A stretch of DNA of 64,000 bases, taken from NCBI GenBank assembly GCA_034401795.1, contig CM067369.1, positions 188,936,742-189,000,741 of the forward strand. The letters are read 5' to 3'. The stretch is from Chaetoderma sp. LZ-2023a. Taxonomy: Eukaryota; Mollusca; Caudofoveata; Chaetodermatida; Chaetodermatidae. The position numbers were made by a program, and so were the translations under genes. Positions 50,759-62,200 of this stretch are shown in pieces (position 1 is the first letter of the stretch; the number at the start of each line of letters is the position of its first letter). The notes under the pieces are model-generated. The model worked only from the letters and a program-made list of their open reading frames with translations, was not told the origin of the DNA and ran no database searches.

Positions 50759-52575
50759 ATTTTATCGATTCCAATTCCATTTCCACATCAATTCATTTTA
50801 TCAATTCCAATTCCACCCAGAAAAGTTCAATTCCAATTCCATACCAATATTTCCATCTGATCAATTCCAAGTCCAATTCCTTTTACTTGAGATCAACATT
50901 GTTATGTTTTAACCCTTTAATGCCCAAGATTGGCCAAGAAAAAAAATAGATTTATCATTAGCAAATTTTCATTTGCAGGATAAGAGAAGGAAATTTTTTA
51001 AAATTTAACAATGCAATGACTGGCTCAGTTATGGAATCAGTCATTCCACTGGTAAATTTTCTAAAATATTCTCTTAACATACATATGATCCTTCCTCAAG
51101 ACCAGTGCAGAAGGCATCTTTGGCTGGCTTCTCCGTTAATATTTAAAACAATTAGAATAAAAAATTTTGTTGCCAATATATCTTTCAGTCAAATTATTGT
51201 CCAAAAAGTCAACATTCAGGAGATTTTATTTTTAGTTCATATGACTTAATTATAGATTAATGCCGAGTGTTTTCTCATGAATATGACTAAAGGTTAATGC
51301 CATGTCTAATTATTATAGATACATGTAAACCTTGCTATATAAATGTTGCATTAAAAAGTATTAGAATACAATGAATATTGACCCCATCCCTGCTCCTGCA
51401 TTAGAGTACCATTACTGTACAGTACTGATTGATAGTACTGCAGAACATGTATGTAAGTATGAATAACACCTCTAGTCCAGGTGTCTGTGTTTTAAAAGAT
51501 GAGACATTTAACAAAGGCATTCAGTGATTTCTTTGTTATGTAGGAGGGTATAATTACAGGGCAATTATCTTGTAATATATTGAAGGTTTCTTCACCCATT
51601 TCATTTCCTGCAGGTGATAGTTATTACTTTACTGAACGCTATTGCTAACATCTTGATGAATAATTTTAACACAATTTGGTTATCATAGTTCTAGCTTATA
51701 TATTTGAAATTATTTTAACAAATTTGTATTATTTTAAAGTTGGCACAATTTCATAGAGATGAAAACCTGTTTCCAGGGAATGCAGAATGAAATAAGTTCA
51801 AGATCAGTGGCTTTGATTGAATAAAGGAGGTACAAAGCTCACATAGGATAAAAGGCTTAATTGGTCACTGGTCAGGGAGAATTGAGTTAATTCAATAATG
51901 TATTAAATTTCATAGCATTTATCAGATATTTATTTTGTCAATTCAGAGAGCCAGAGATTATTTTTGAAAATTTACCACTAATTACTGCCAATGGACATTT
52001 CTCAAACTCATTGCAGAAGGTGTTTTGGCTGGCTTAGGTGTTAAAGGGTTAAGGGCTAACTTGCTCATCACTGAATTATCAGTATGTCAAATTTTAGTTT
52101 TCAAACCAAAGATATAACTAAGTTGTTAAAATTAATTTTAATAGAAACTGTTGCAGCCATAGGAGACAAAAGTATTCAGTCAAATTAATTTTAAAATATT
52201 CAATAAAGCATCTAATACCAGCTGGCATAATAAATATCATCAACCTGCATATAGAATGAAATGTGGTAAACGGTATCATATAGATCATTAGGATGAAATG
52301 CATTAGGAGCATATAAAGAGCAGTGTATAATTTACAGATATTACATGTAAATTTTATAGCCAACAATGTTCAGTAAATCTATGGCAAATATGACTGGAAT
52401 TGAATTGGAATTTATCAATTCTGGTCAATACAAATTATCAATTCCTAATCCAATCCTGGTGTCTTAAAATTTATCAATTCCAATTCCTGAGTCCTCAGAT
52501 TTATCAATGCCAATTCCAGAATTGAATTGGAATTGACTGATCAATTCCAATCAGAATTGACCCCAACCCTGCTCA
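50759..52575. repeat. AATTCC-rich and MITE-like DNA inside element 5
   Basis: Low-complexity CAATTCCAATTCC text at 50759-50885 and 52385-52560 brackets AT-rich DNA. Inside are a TTAACCCTTTAATG edge (50919), a hairpin with CAATGACTGGC / CAGTCATTCCACTGG arms (51005-51065), and a degenerate foldback copy (52123-52206). No gene seen. Confidence 0.6.
52123..52206. repeat. palindromic foldback element, copy d (degenerate)
   Basis: TTGTTAAAATTAATTTTAAT pairs imperfectly with ATTAATTTTAAAATATTCAA; the centre retains ACTGTTGCAGC. Confidence 0.6.
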
Positions 52576-53336
52576 CAAAGGGCCCTTGCGAGGTGGTGCA
52601 GCGCTGCCGTATTTCATCTGATCATTATCAAAGGTACGGCGTCACCCCAAAGCCATGCACGGATGACTGTTAGGCTTTGCGTGAAGACTGAAGACACGCA
52701 GCCTGGGTCCCCTTCTGACAGGATACACTTGTGTACCAGCACCTTGCGCAGTGCAATTTCTGCGTTGCATGACACAGAGGTGAGTACGAGGGGTGTCATT
52801 TTGGCCTCCTCGCACGTCTCCCAGCTGCTACTGGGGGGTGGGGGGTGGTAATAGCAGCATCCGCGTCATGCAAACCATCTCCTCTTACAGTCCAGAGAGC
52901 CATCCAGGATGGCATCAACCTGGCTCTCGACTGTCTGACGAGATCAGTGACCAGAAGTTTATGGACGAGGCGCACATTTGCCCTGGACAATCGGCTTCTG
53001 CAGACGCCAATGTCAGGTCCTGGTCTCTTTGGAAGCACGTGATGCTGGCACCAAGAGACACTAAACCTGGTCAACAACCAGAGGACGTTACCTGAACAGT
53101 TCGAGGTGCTCCATAGGGAGCGCGTTCCTGCAGCGCCCCCCCATGTCTTCCGCCCTCAGCAGGCTAGATGTGGTGGTCAGGTCAGGGGCCAACCACCAAT
53201 GCAGCGTAGGCCATGGCTACACCAGCGTAAGCCAGCTGGGAGGGGGGGACACAACCCGCCAGAAAACCCGCGTACCGTGGTGCGTGTGGCGCTGGCAGAG
53301 CAGCGTGAGGATCTAGTCATGGGGGCTGTCCCTGAT
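52576..53336 (+). pseudogene. element 5 gag fragment 2
   Basis: It resumes with KGPCEVVQRCRISSDHYQRY then GVTPKP, matching APREVARRCRIVPLDYQRYG of element 1. It is frameshifted several times; SRPSRMASTWLSTV-type text is out of frame, while LTVQRAIQDGINLALDCLTR (52877 onward) is in frame. The C-terminal RG-rich tail is degraded. Confidence 0.8.
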
Positions 53337-53379
53337 GGGTCGGTCCTCACAAGGATCACGCCAGTGCTGCTGGAACATC

Positions 53380-54167
53380 CACCGGAGACAGTGCCGCTCT
53401 TGCACTCCTCGTGGCCACCTCTCTCCCTAGGTGGACCCATGGAAGGACCACTTAGTCAAGAGTGGGAGCGGGTTACACAGGACCACTTAGTCTTGCGATG
53501 GCTTTCAGTTGTGACCATCCCGACTGGAGTGCAAATCCACCATCGCATCTGTCTCTGGTGCCGATTTGGACTCAAAATCCAAGAGATCCAGATCAACATT
53601 TGTGTATAGAGGAAGAAATTCAATCCCTCATACAGAAACAAGCGACACAGCCCACACAGAAATGTCCGGGTTATTATGCAACCATGTTCCTAGTTACAAA
53701 AAGAGCTGGAGGGTGGAGACCAATTCTCAAACTCAAACCTCTCATCAGGTTTATCCTCACACCGAATTTCAAAATGGAAACTGTAAGAACGGTGTTAGCA
53801 GGATTGAGGAAAGGAATGTGGACAGCATCAATAGATCTGAAAGATGCTTATTTTAATATTCCAGTTGCAAAGAGCTTTTGTCGGTTCCTGAGATTTGCCT
53901 TTCAGGGCCGCCAATGGGAATTCAGGGTTCTCCCATTTGGGATCTCGACTGCTCCTCGTGTCTTCACTCGAGTTGTCCTAGCTATCACAACATACCTCCG
54001 CAGGAGACACATAGCAGTCCACACGTACATAGGCGACTAGCTGTTAAAAGCACACAATCAAGAAAGTCTATCAGCAAATCTAGAAATAATTTTGAAAACT
54101 TTGACAGATCTAGGCTGGATAATCAACTTTCAGAAATCAAAGCCGACTCCATTCCAGAAGTTTATTA
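53380..54167 (+). pseudogene. element 5 reverse transcriptase fragment 1
   Basis: PPETVPLLHSSWPPLSLGGP continues after a frameshift near 53505 with IPVAKSFCRFLRFAFQGRQW, LPFGISTAPRVFTRVV and HTYIGD followed by TAG. The catalytic YIDDW has become YIGD-stop (54029-54040), so the enzyme is dead. Similarity runs to the PSQKFVY-equivalent point, where foreign DNA interrupts. Confidence 0.88.
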
Positions 54168-54891
54168 GTCCTCTAACGGTGTAACCGGGGGACTATAGGT
54201 TTGCACTCCGTCTATTTGGCCGTCTGTCACAGTTGGTTTTCCTCAGTTTTTTCGCAGCTAGTTCTTCAAGGTATTTAACTGAGAATTGGTACATTGCTTT
54301 GTTTTGTGAGGTTACAGAGCGAGTTCGAGTTTCACGTGTATGCATTAATTTTTATCGACTTGAGAAATACGAAAAATATCGGCTTTCTGCACATTTTTCA
54401 TACTCCTTCAAGATATATAAGCGAAAATCGATACATCGCTTGAGTATGCGGAGTTACAGAGCAAGTTCGAGTTTCAGACATTTCCATCAATTTTCCATGG
54501 AGTTATGCTCACATTCGACTTATGAAATGCAAAAAATATTAGTTTCCCGCACTTTTTTTCGTAGTCTCAAGATATTCTACTGAGAATTGGTACATTGCTT
54601 TGTTATGAGAAGTTACAGACCAAGTTCGAGTTTCAAGGGTTTGTGTCAAGTTTTGATGGAGTTATATCCCCTTTCGACTTATGAAATACAAACATATCAG
54701 CTTTCAAGACTCGTTCTCCTTCACCATATATAACTGAAACTTGGTATATTTCTTTGTTATGAGAAGTTACAGATCGAGTTCTAGTTTCAGCTGCTTCTGT
54801 CAATTTTTAATGGCGCTTTTGACTGTCAATCTCTAAAGATTTATATCACCAGGTGGGGGACATGTAATGCAAAGCAATACTTACTGAATGC
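54168..54891. repeat. 724-bp foreign insertion in element 5 RT
   Basis: AGTCCTCTAACGGTGTAACC ... GCAATACTTACTGAATGC separates GAAGTTT from TTGTTTACCTGGGC, which are contiguous in element 1. It has three to four internal repeats of ~150 bp with TTACAGAGCGAGTTCGAGTT and GAGTTAT...TTTCGACTTATGAAAT blocks. A relative lies at 62560-62720 (ATTAGTCCCATACCGGT). No coding capacity recognised. Confidence 0.75.
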
Positions 54892-55503
54892 TTGTTTACC
54901 TGGGCATGTTCTTAGATCTGGAGATCTGGTATGTGTATCCATCTCAGGACAGAGTAGAAATACTCATCTCAGTCATACAGTCCTGGCACAGGTATACTTG
55001 AAAATGCAGGAGTTGATGGTTTCTCTGGAACCAGTCATTCCACAGGTGTTTACGCAGGTGGCCTATTCAGTTATTTCTCATAACACAGTGGACCCAGAGT
55101 ACAGGATCTCTAGATTCAAGGGTGCCAATGTTGGAAGCTCTTATTCACCACCTCCAATGGTGGAGGAAGAGAGAAAATCTCCTGGCGGGGGTTAATGTTG
55201 TCCCCTCCCCACCCTCAAATAACGATGTATATGGATGCATCAATGGAGGGATGTGGAGCTTGCCTGGAAGAAGCGACAGTATCAGGACTTTGGAACCTGG
55301 ATCAGTCACAAGAACACATCAATCTGCTGGAAATGCGAGCAGTAGTCTTCGCCTTGGAACATTTCATGGAGAAAGTTCAGGGCAAGATAGTTCTGGTTCG
55401 ATCAGACAATTGAACAGTAGTGATTTACATAAACCACCAGCGCGGAACGAAGTCGCCCAGTCTCTGTATGATGACATGGAAACTGCTTTGCTGGTGTATG
55501 ACA
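54892..55503 (+). pseudogene. element 5 RT / RNase H fragment 2
   Basis: It continues from YLGMF-equivalent text (CTTGTTTACCTGGGCATG) through LMVSLEPVIPQ into RNase H (MYMDASMEGCGACLEE, HINLLEMRAVVFAL, VRSDN followed by TGA at 55411). The same text reads on as INHQRGTKSPSLCMMTWKLL. It is broken by a deletion near 54980 and the stop. Confidence 0.85.
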
Positions 55504-58403
55504 GAGCACTGTGAAATTATATTGTGCTTAACATTTATATTGATGAAACAAAATTTGTATAAATGGCTAGACGACATGGTGGTGCCTATTTTTATCCCCC
55601 CCCCTCCCCCCGGTCTGAAAGACAGGGGGGATATAGCGATCAGCATGTCCATCCATCTGTCCATCCATCCATCGTCTGTCCCCGTCTTGTCAACGCAACT
55701 CCTCCTAGAGGTCTCAATGGATTAACTTAAAATTTCATCCACTTTATCAGTATCATGTGCTGGTGTGCATGTGCTTTTTTCGCATCTGAAAAATTGTTCA
55801 TTACAGAGTTATTCCCCTTTATATATCTTAAAGCGGATACATAAACTGCATTGCCAATCATTTCTTGTCAATGCAACTCCTCCTAGAAGTCTCAATAGAT
55901 TAACTTAAAATTTTGTCGACATTATCAGTATCATGTGCAGATGTGCATGTGCTTTTTTCGCGACCGAAAAAATTTTAATTACAGAGTTATCTCCCATTAA
56001 ATATCTTAAAGCTGATACATAAACTGCATTGCCAATCATTTCTTGTCAATGCAATTCCTCCTACAGTTTAACTCTGATTCTTTTGAAAATTGGTACATGT
56101 TATCATTACCACGTGTAGGTGTGCATGTGACATCCGTGTATCTGTATGTCCATCCGTCTCCAAAATGTATGTATGTCAATCTGTCAGTCCATCCATCTCT
56201 GACAATCATTTCTTGTCAACGCAACTCCTCCTAGAGGTTTCAATGGATTAACTGTAAATTTCATCCACATTATCAGTATCATGTGCAGATGTGCATGTGC
56301 TTTTTTCGCAGCCAAGAATTGTTCATTACAGCGTTATCCCCCATTATATATCTTAAAGCTGATACATAAACTGCATTGCCAATCATTTCTTGTCAATGCA
56401 ACTTCTACAGTTTAGCTCCGATTCTTTTGAAAATTGGCATATGTTATCATTACCACGTGTAGGTGTGCATGTGCTATCCGTGTACGTGTACGTCCATCTG
56501 TCTGTCCAAATGTATGTATTTCCGTCTGTCAGTCCATCCATCTCTGACTATCATTTCTTGTCAACGCAACTACTCCTAGAGGTCTCAATTTATTAACTTT
56601 AAATTTCGTCCACATTATCAGTATCATATTCCGATGTGCATGTGCTTTTTTCGCGACCGAAAAATTGTTCATGACAGAGTTATCCCCCTTTAAATCTCTT
56701 AAAGCCGATACATCAACTGCATTGCCAATCATTTCTTGTCAACGCAACTCCTATAGTTTAGCTCCGATTCTTTTAAAAATTGGTACGTGTTATCATTACC
56801 ACATGGAGGTGTGCATGTGCTATCCGTATACCTGTACGTCCATCCGTCTGTCCAAAATGTATGTATTTCCGTCTGACGGCCCATCTATCTCTGACAATCA
56901 TTTCTTGTCAACGCAACTCCTAAAGGTTTCAATGGATTAACTTTAAATTTTGTCCACATTATCAGTATCATGTGCAGATGTGCATGTGCTTTTTTCGTGG
57001 CCAAAAAATTATTCACTGCAGAGTTATCCCCCTTTACATATCTTAAAGCTGATACATAAACTGCATTGCCAATCATTTCTTGTCAATGCAACTCCTACAG
57101 TTTAGCTCTGATTCTTTTGAAACTTGGTAAGTGTTATCATTATCACATGAAGGTATGCATGTGCTATTCCTATACCTGTATGTCCATCCGTCTGTCCAAA
57201 ATGTATGTATGTCCCTCTGTCATTTCTTGTCAACGAACTCCTAGAGGTCTCAATGGATTAACTTAAATTTTTGTTCTCAATATCAGTATCATGTGCAGCT
57301 GGGAATGTGCTTTTTTCGCAGCCAAAAAATTATTCATTACAGAGTTATCACCCTTTAAATATCTCATAGCCGATACATAAACTGCTTTACACTTAGTGAA
57401 AAAGGAATTTAGTTTTTAGGAAGAGTTGCATTTTTCATTGATTCGTTTTTGAAAAATATTGTCCTTTACAATTAACGTTGCATGTATGCCCACTCTTGAT
57501 ATAGGTTTATCTGAAATGTTTGGATCCGGGGGGATATGCCGTCTTCTGATGGCTCTTGTTTAGTAATGTTGCCAAAAGCTGTTGCTGTCGTAGACCAGTG
57601 TAGCTGGTAGCAAGATTATTTCTAAAATAAACACCAGCAAATACACACATGGATCCCCTTTGACGATTCAGCAATACAAGTGTTAACACTGCCTAGACAA
57701 GCTGGCCTATCCTACATCTAGCTAAGCAGTATAATTTAGATCCTTAGTCAGACACGTCTGAGGTGTAAAAAAGACATCAACACCTTTAGCATTCTAGTTC
57801 CTATATTCAGTTAACTTACCCAAGGCAACATAATCCACAGAACAAGGATTAATTATTTAATACTGTATGTTTAAGTGAAAATTATTATCAATATGTCAGG
57901 TCATGTGTTGATTGGGGCAGCTGGTTGGTTACACAAGTTTTTTAGAAACACAATTATACTTGTAACTTAGCTGTGGAAATGACCAGTGCTAGCATCACAT
58001 AATTAGCTTGTTTCAACTCATATCAGCTTGTGTTGATAAGGCAGTTTATTGCTTTCTGTATTATTGTAAATTTTGGGTATAAATACCTATTAAAATGTGT
58101 ACATAAAAAAAAGAGGAATTTAGATAGAATCAGAGATCCTTAGCGACAATAGATCAACTTGAAGATAGACAGGACTATTAGTATTAGATATACATTACAA
58201 CTGTATTAGGAAATAGTTAATCTCATCAGGGAAGTTATGTTGGAAGTAATTACATGTAAAGGTTTATAGCTTTTGTTTATTGCTTATAGAAGTGTCTTCA
58301 CCCGTTAGCTCATCCTGAAGTGTAGCAGAGCTATTTCCAAAGCTAATCCCCTATAGTCAGAAATATGAGGAAATCAGCTCTGTTATAGGTGCCTAGATCA
58401 TGG
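55504..58403. repeat. 2.9-kb foreign insertion in element 5 RNase H
   Basis: From about 55660 to 57375 two unit types of ~170 bp alternate: one with CAACTCCTCCTAGAGGTCTC and TTCGCGACC-AAAAATTGTTC, the other with CAGTTTAGCTCTGATTC and TGTCCATCCGTCTGTCC. This gives a ~345-bp higher-order period. The rest (57380-58403) is AT-rich with nothing recognised. The Cys-poor short frames over the array are not conserved and I do not call them genes. Confidence 0.75.
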
Positions 58404-58812
58404 TAATCTTTGAAAGCAGCTCATATTCCGGTAAGGCTAAATCTATTAGCAGGCTCATTTAGCCGAAGAATGAGCATACTTCCCACGGAATGGCAACTAA
58501 ATCAATATGTGGTGGACCGTCTGTTCAACCACTGGGGCAAGCCCAACATAGATTTATTCGCAACGAAGATGAATGCGAAGATGACGACATACATCTCTCC
58601 ATTTCCAGATCCCAGCACTATCACAATAGATGGGAGGGAATGTATGTATGCACCTGCCAGCAATTCTGATTTCAAAGATTCTTCAGAAAATCAGGCAGCA
58701 CAAATGCCAAGTACTTCTGATCACCCCAAATTGGCCAAGCCTATCATGGTATACAGATCTGCTGGACCTTCTGGTTTGGAATCCGGTTCCTCTGCCACTG
58801 ATGGATGACATA
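58404..58812 (+). pseudogene. element 5 RNase H tail / post-RNase H fragment
   Basis: It resumes with KAAHIPVRLNLLAGSFSRRM, then WQLNQYVVDRLFNHWGKPNI and DLFATKMNAKMTTYISPF, and breaks into another frame with LISKILQKIRQHKCQVLLIT. A deletion removes the part after PLMDDI and joins directly to recombinase sequence. Confidence 0.85.
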
Positions 58813-59576
58813 GTCTTGCAAAAGCCAGAAGGGGGTCATCCTCCAGTGCATATAATTATAAAATCAACAGATTTGCAGAATGATGCTCAAAAAGATGTAT
58901 TAATCAAATGGATGCATCTATTCAGGTAGTAGCCTATTTCCTCTGTCACCTGTATGATACCTATAGCCTTAAGCCTAACTCTGTTGCTGGCTACAAGTCA
59001 GCTTAAATGTCAGTTATCCCTTGCGTGGCTAATAGGGGAGTGATGAAGTATGTAATCATAATACTTTAATCAAATGCATGGGTAATCTAAGATCTAGGAA
59101 TCCTCCAGTGATTCCATCTTGGAGTTTATCATTAGTGATTCAAGTGCTAGCGGATAAACACTTTGAACCACTAAGCTCCATTTCAATGAAATGTTGATGC
59201 TTAAAACAGGTTTTCTGATTACTGTAGCCTCGGTTGAACCAGATCATTTTGTGGTACAGGGGAAGGCCTCAGGCTTTTACCTAGAGTTAACTTTATATCC
59301 TGGTCAGCTTATAGTTTTGCCTGCTTTGATTAGGTTTGATCCTAATTCAAAGGCTTGGTGTCCAGTCCGTGCATTAACTCGTTATAAACAATTCACAGAA
59401 GAGTGGCGGATGGACCCGAGTTCATTATGGCTATCTTAGTGAGTGACATCCACAGCTCTGTTTAACGGAGTGCAAGTGGATGACATTATGTCAGTTACCT
59501 GTGAGTTTAGTTTTACCAACCATTACCTCTGTGACACAGTTAATCCACTTGCCTTATCGATTTTGCATAAATATTA
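58813..59576 (+). pseudogene. element 5 tyrosine recombinase fragment
   Basis: KARRGSSSSAYNYKINRFAE opens it, followed by several shifts. The first catalytic Arg region (SARRRSEIHAL) is deleted near 59228, and the His-x-x-Arg segment is deleted at 59438, where LWLS joins VTSTALFNGVQVDDIMSV. FTNHYLCD keeps the Tyr. Three of the four catalytic positions are gone. Confidence 0.87.
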
Positions 59577-59887
59577 AATGTGTATATTATTAAATAGTGT
59601 AGATAAGGCCGTATTATTAACAAATGGTACATTTTAGCCGGGAATATCCCCGCTATATAGTACTGCCCCTCTCATCACCAGTGGCAAAGAGGAGGACATG
59701 TAAAAAATAGGTGTGTCCTATATTTCTGATGTGTTTGTTTCTTTTGTCAAATTTACCGTACTAATACGGTGATGGTCCATGTTTTATGTGTTTCCATCAG
59801 AGAGTATATGAAATGAGGCCATTCGTCCGATGTCCTAAGTACATTAGCACGAGTACATAGAGAGCGTGTAGAACATTGAGGTCAATG

Positions 59888-59920
59888 CTCCTTCTTTCAG
59901 AAGAAGGGGAGGGGGAGCGC
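59888..59920 (+). other. element 5 hairpin plus G-run upstream of the ICR
   Basis: CTCCTTCTTTCAGAAGAAGG then GGAGGGGGAGCGCAT, about 190 bp before the ICR, as in elements 1 and 4. Confidence 0.5.
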
Positions 59921-60105
59921 ATGCTAAACGGTCATTACTCTCAACATCGGTCATGTTAGCTGATGTCCTAGTCATATCTTGGTTGTATTTCATATGCAAC
60001 TTCAGATGTTTGTGCTCCAAACGCAAAAAAGCGTGCTCTTCCAGGGATGAGCTGTTCTTCTGACCTCCCCCCCCTCCCGCCGAATTCCCTTATGAATTCT
60101 TGCTT

Positions 60106-60202
60106 ATCATAGAATATCAGGGTGGTAAGTATACTCTTGATGTGAAATAAACGAAATCAATGATATTCTTTTTTCACGAGAGAGTTGATACTTACCACCC
60201 TA
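60106..60202. repeat. element 5 internal complementary region
   Basis: TATCATAGAATATCAGGGTG ... CTCTTGATGTGAAA is complementary to the left end after 48048. AAATAAACGAAATCA ... GATACTTACCACCCTA is complementary to the right end before 60460. Confidence 0.9.
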
Positions 60203-60245
60203 ATATGATCTCGGTCTTTCGGCGTTAAATGTTGCAATTTGTCGG

Positions 60246-60416
60246 CCATAATTTGGAATAGGAAGTGACAGCCCTGTTCAATGCGCGAGTTTGGGCAACA
60301 CATCCGCTGAACTGTCAGTTGCCTAACCTGCCCAGTAGGGGCGTGTTTCTTAAAATTCTGAGTCTTATTGAAGGTAGGTTGATATTTAGGAAACAGAGTA
60401 TCAGGGTGGTAAATAT
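60246..60416. repeat. element 5 right inverted terminal repeat
   Basis: Diverged inverted copy of 48063-48245, sharing TAGGAAGTGACAGCCC, CAGTTGCCTAACCTG and GGTTGATATTT (in this orientation). Confidence 0.88.
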
Positions 60417-60523
60417 CAACTCTCTTGTGAAAAAAGAAATCCTTGATTTCATTGATTTTTGCTCATGCTATGCATCTAGACTAGTGTCAAGTTCGATATT
60501 CCAGTCAAACTTGAAATAGTTAG

Positions 60524-60577
60524 CTATCTAGTTAACTATAACTATCTAGTTAACTATAACTATCTAGTTAACTATAG
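60524..60577. repeat. 18-bp tandem repeat, three units
   Basis: CTATCTAGTTAACTATAA repeated three times without interruption (last unit ends AG). The unit is itself partly palindromic (TAGTTAACTA). Confidence 0.92.
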
Positions 60578-60999
60578 TCGACCGAGCGCTGAAAGTTGCA
60601 AATGGTTAGTATGAAATTTACATAGTATTGAAAATGGCAGACACCCCTTGCATGCCACAGATAAATGCACATAAGAGTGAGTGTAAATATTTCACAAAAT
60701 AACTAAATAACTAATGCCCATTTCCTTCCCACTTTATCTCATATGGATGCTTTGTGACGTCTTGTGTACAAAAATAACCCATTTTCATAGGCCGTCAAAT
60801 CAGATGACAGAAAAGGTTAATAAAGACTGGTACCCGGCTCCAAATTTTCTGCAATAGTAATTCAATGGGGAATCAGGTACCAATGAACAATAGTTACCTA
60901 TTCAGCATCCGACTGGGCATAGCATATGCGCATGTTCAGTAAACCAGTAAACTGCCTACATGGTTAGCCAGTTGAACTTGACTTAGTTCAAGCAAACTC
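60578..60999. other. noncoding, nothing recognised
   Basis: No open frame of interest and no repeat I can place. Confidence 0.5.
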
Positions 61000-62200
61000 A
61001 TTTGTGAGACCCCTAGACTGGTATGCTTCAGAACTTGTATACAGATTTTGATGTGTCTATTTTTTCGGTGGCCATCTTGAATATTCCAAAAAAAATGGTG
61101 GGAAATTGTTTAAAACGCTACTCCTCATTAACTCCTTGGCTGGAAGTTTTCATTCCATGTATACAGAATTTTGATTGGTTAATTTTTGTGATGGCCATCT
61201 TGGATTTTCTGAAAATTTCTGGAAATCATCTAAAAGCCTACTCATTAACCAGTTGACCGATTTCAAGCAAACTTGGTTAGAAGGACCCTAGAGTGGAATG
61301 CTTCAGAACCTGTATACAGAATTTTGGTCGATCAATTTTGTTGGCGGCCATCTTGAGTTTTCTGAAAAATGACGGGAAATTGTTTTAAATGCTACTCCTC
61401 ATTAACTACTTAGGCAATTTGAACTTGACTTGGCTGAAAGGATTCTAGGCTGGTCAGTTTCTGACCATGCATACAGAATTTTGATTGGTTATTTTTTCTG
61501 GCAGCCATCTTGGAATGTCTGAAAATTTCTAGAAATCATTTAAAAGCCTACTCATTAACCATTTGACCGATTTCAAGCAAACTCGGTCGCATGGACCCTA
61601 GAGTGGTATGCTTCAGAATGTATCTACAGAATTTTTTTTTTTGGCAGTAAATCATTTAAAACGCTACTCCTCATTAACTGCTTGGGAAATTTCAACCAGA
61701 CTTAGCTGGAATGATACTAGTCTGGTAGGTTTTAGAACATATATACAGAATTTTTGTTGGTCAATTTTTCTGGCAGCCATCTTGAATTTTCTGAAAATTT
61801 CTGGAATTCATTTAAAAACCTACTCCTCATTAACCACTTGGCCGATTTTAAGCAAACTCGACTGGAAGGGCTCTATAGTGGTATGGTTCAGAACTTGCAT
61901 ACAGACCTTTGATTGGTCAATTTGTTCAGCGGCCATTTTGAATTTTCCAAATAAATAGCTGGAAATCGTTTAAAACACTACTCATTAACCGCTTGACCAC
62001 TTTCAAACAAACTCAACTGGAAGGACCCTAGGAAAGTTCACTTCAAACTTGTATGCAGAATTTTGACTGCTTGTTTTTTTGGGGTGACCATCTTGGATCT
62101 TCCGAAAAATAGGAATTGGTTTAAAACTACTCCTTATTAACTGCTTTGGGCAATTTCAACCAACTTTGGCTGGTAGCCTCTAGTTCCAGTGGCCATCTTG
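61000..62200. repeat. degenerate tandem array with CCATCTTGAATTTTC core
   Basis: About eight units with irregular spacing of 120-165 bp. Each has TATACAGAATTTTGATTGGT, GCGGCCATCTTGAATTTTC, GAAATCATTTAAAA and CTACTCCTCATTAACC. Short frames over it are not conserved. Confidence 0.8.

Larger units (their letters stand above)
48048..60460 (+). mobile_element. decayed DIRS-like retrotransposon, element 5, with three inserts
   Basis: The left end TTTCACATCAAGAGTATAC and inverted repeat 48063-48245 correspond to 60246-60416 at the right. The ICR is at 60106-60202. Coding parts of gag, RT/RNase H and recombinase occur in order but as fragments. They are separated by foreign DNA at about 48928-52575, 54168-54891 and 55504-58403. 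The fragments are closest to element 1. The exact right tip is uncertain by a few bases. Confidence 0.87.

Noticed and set aside
61023..61958. Short repeated frames with LNFLKISG-type text
   Set aside because: They come from translating the CCATCTTGAATTTTC tandem repeat; units are irregular in length and frame.
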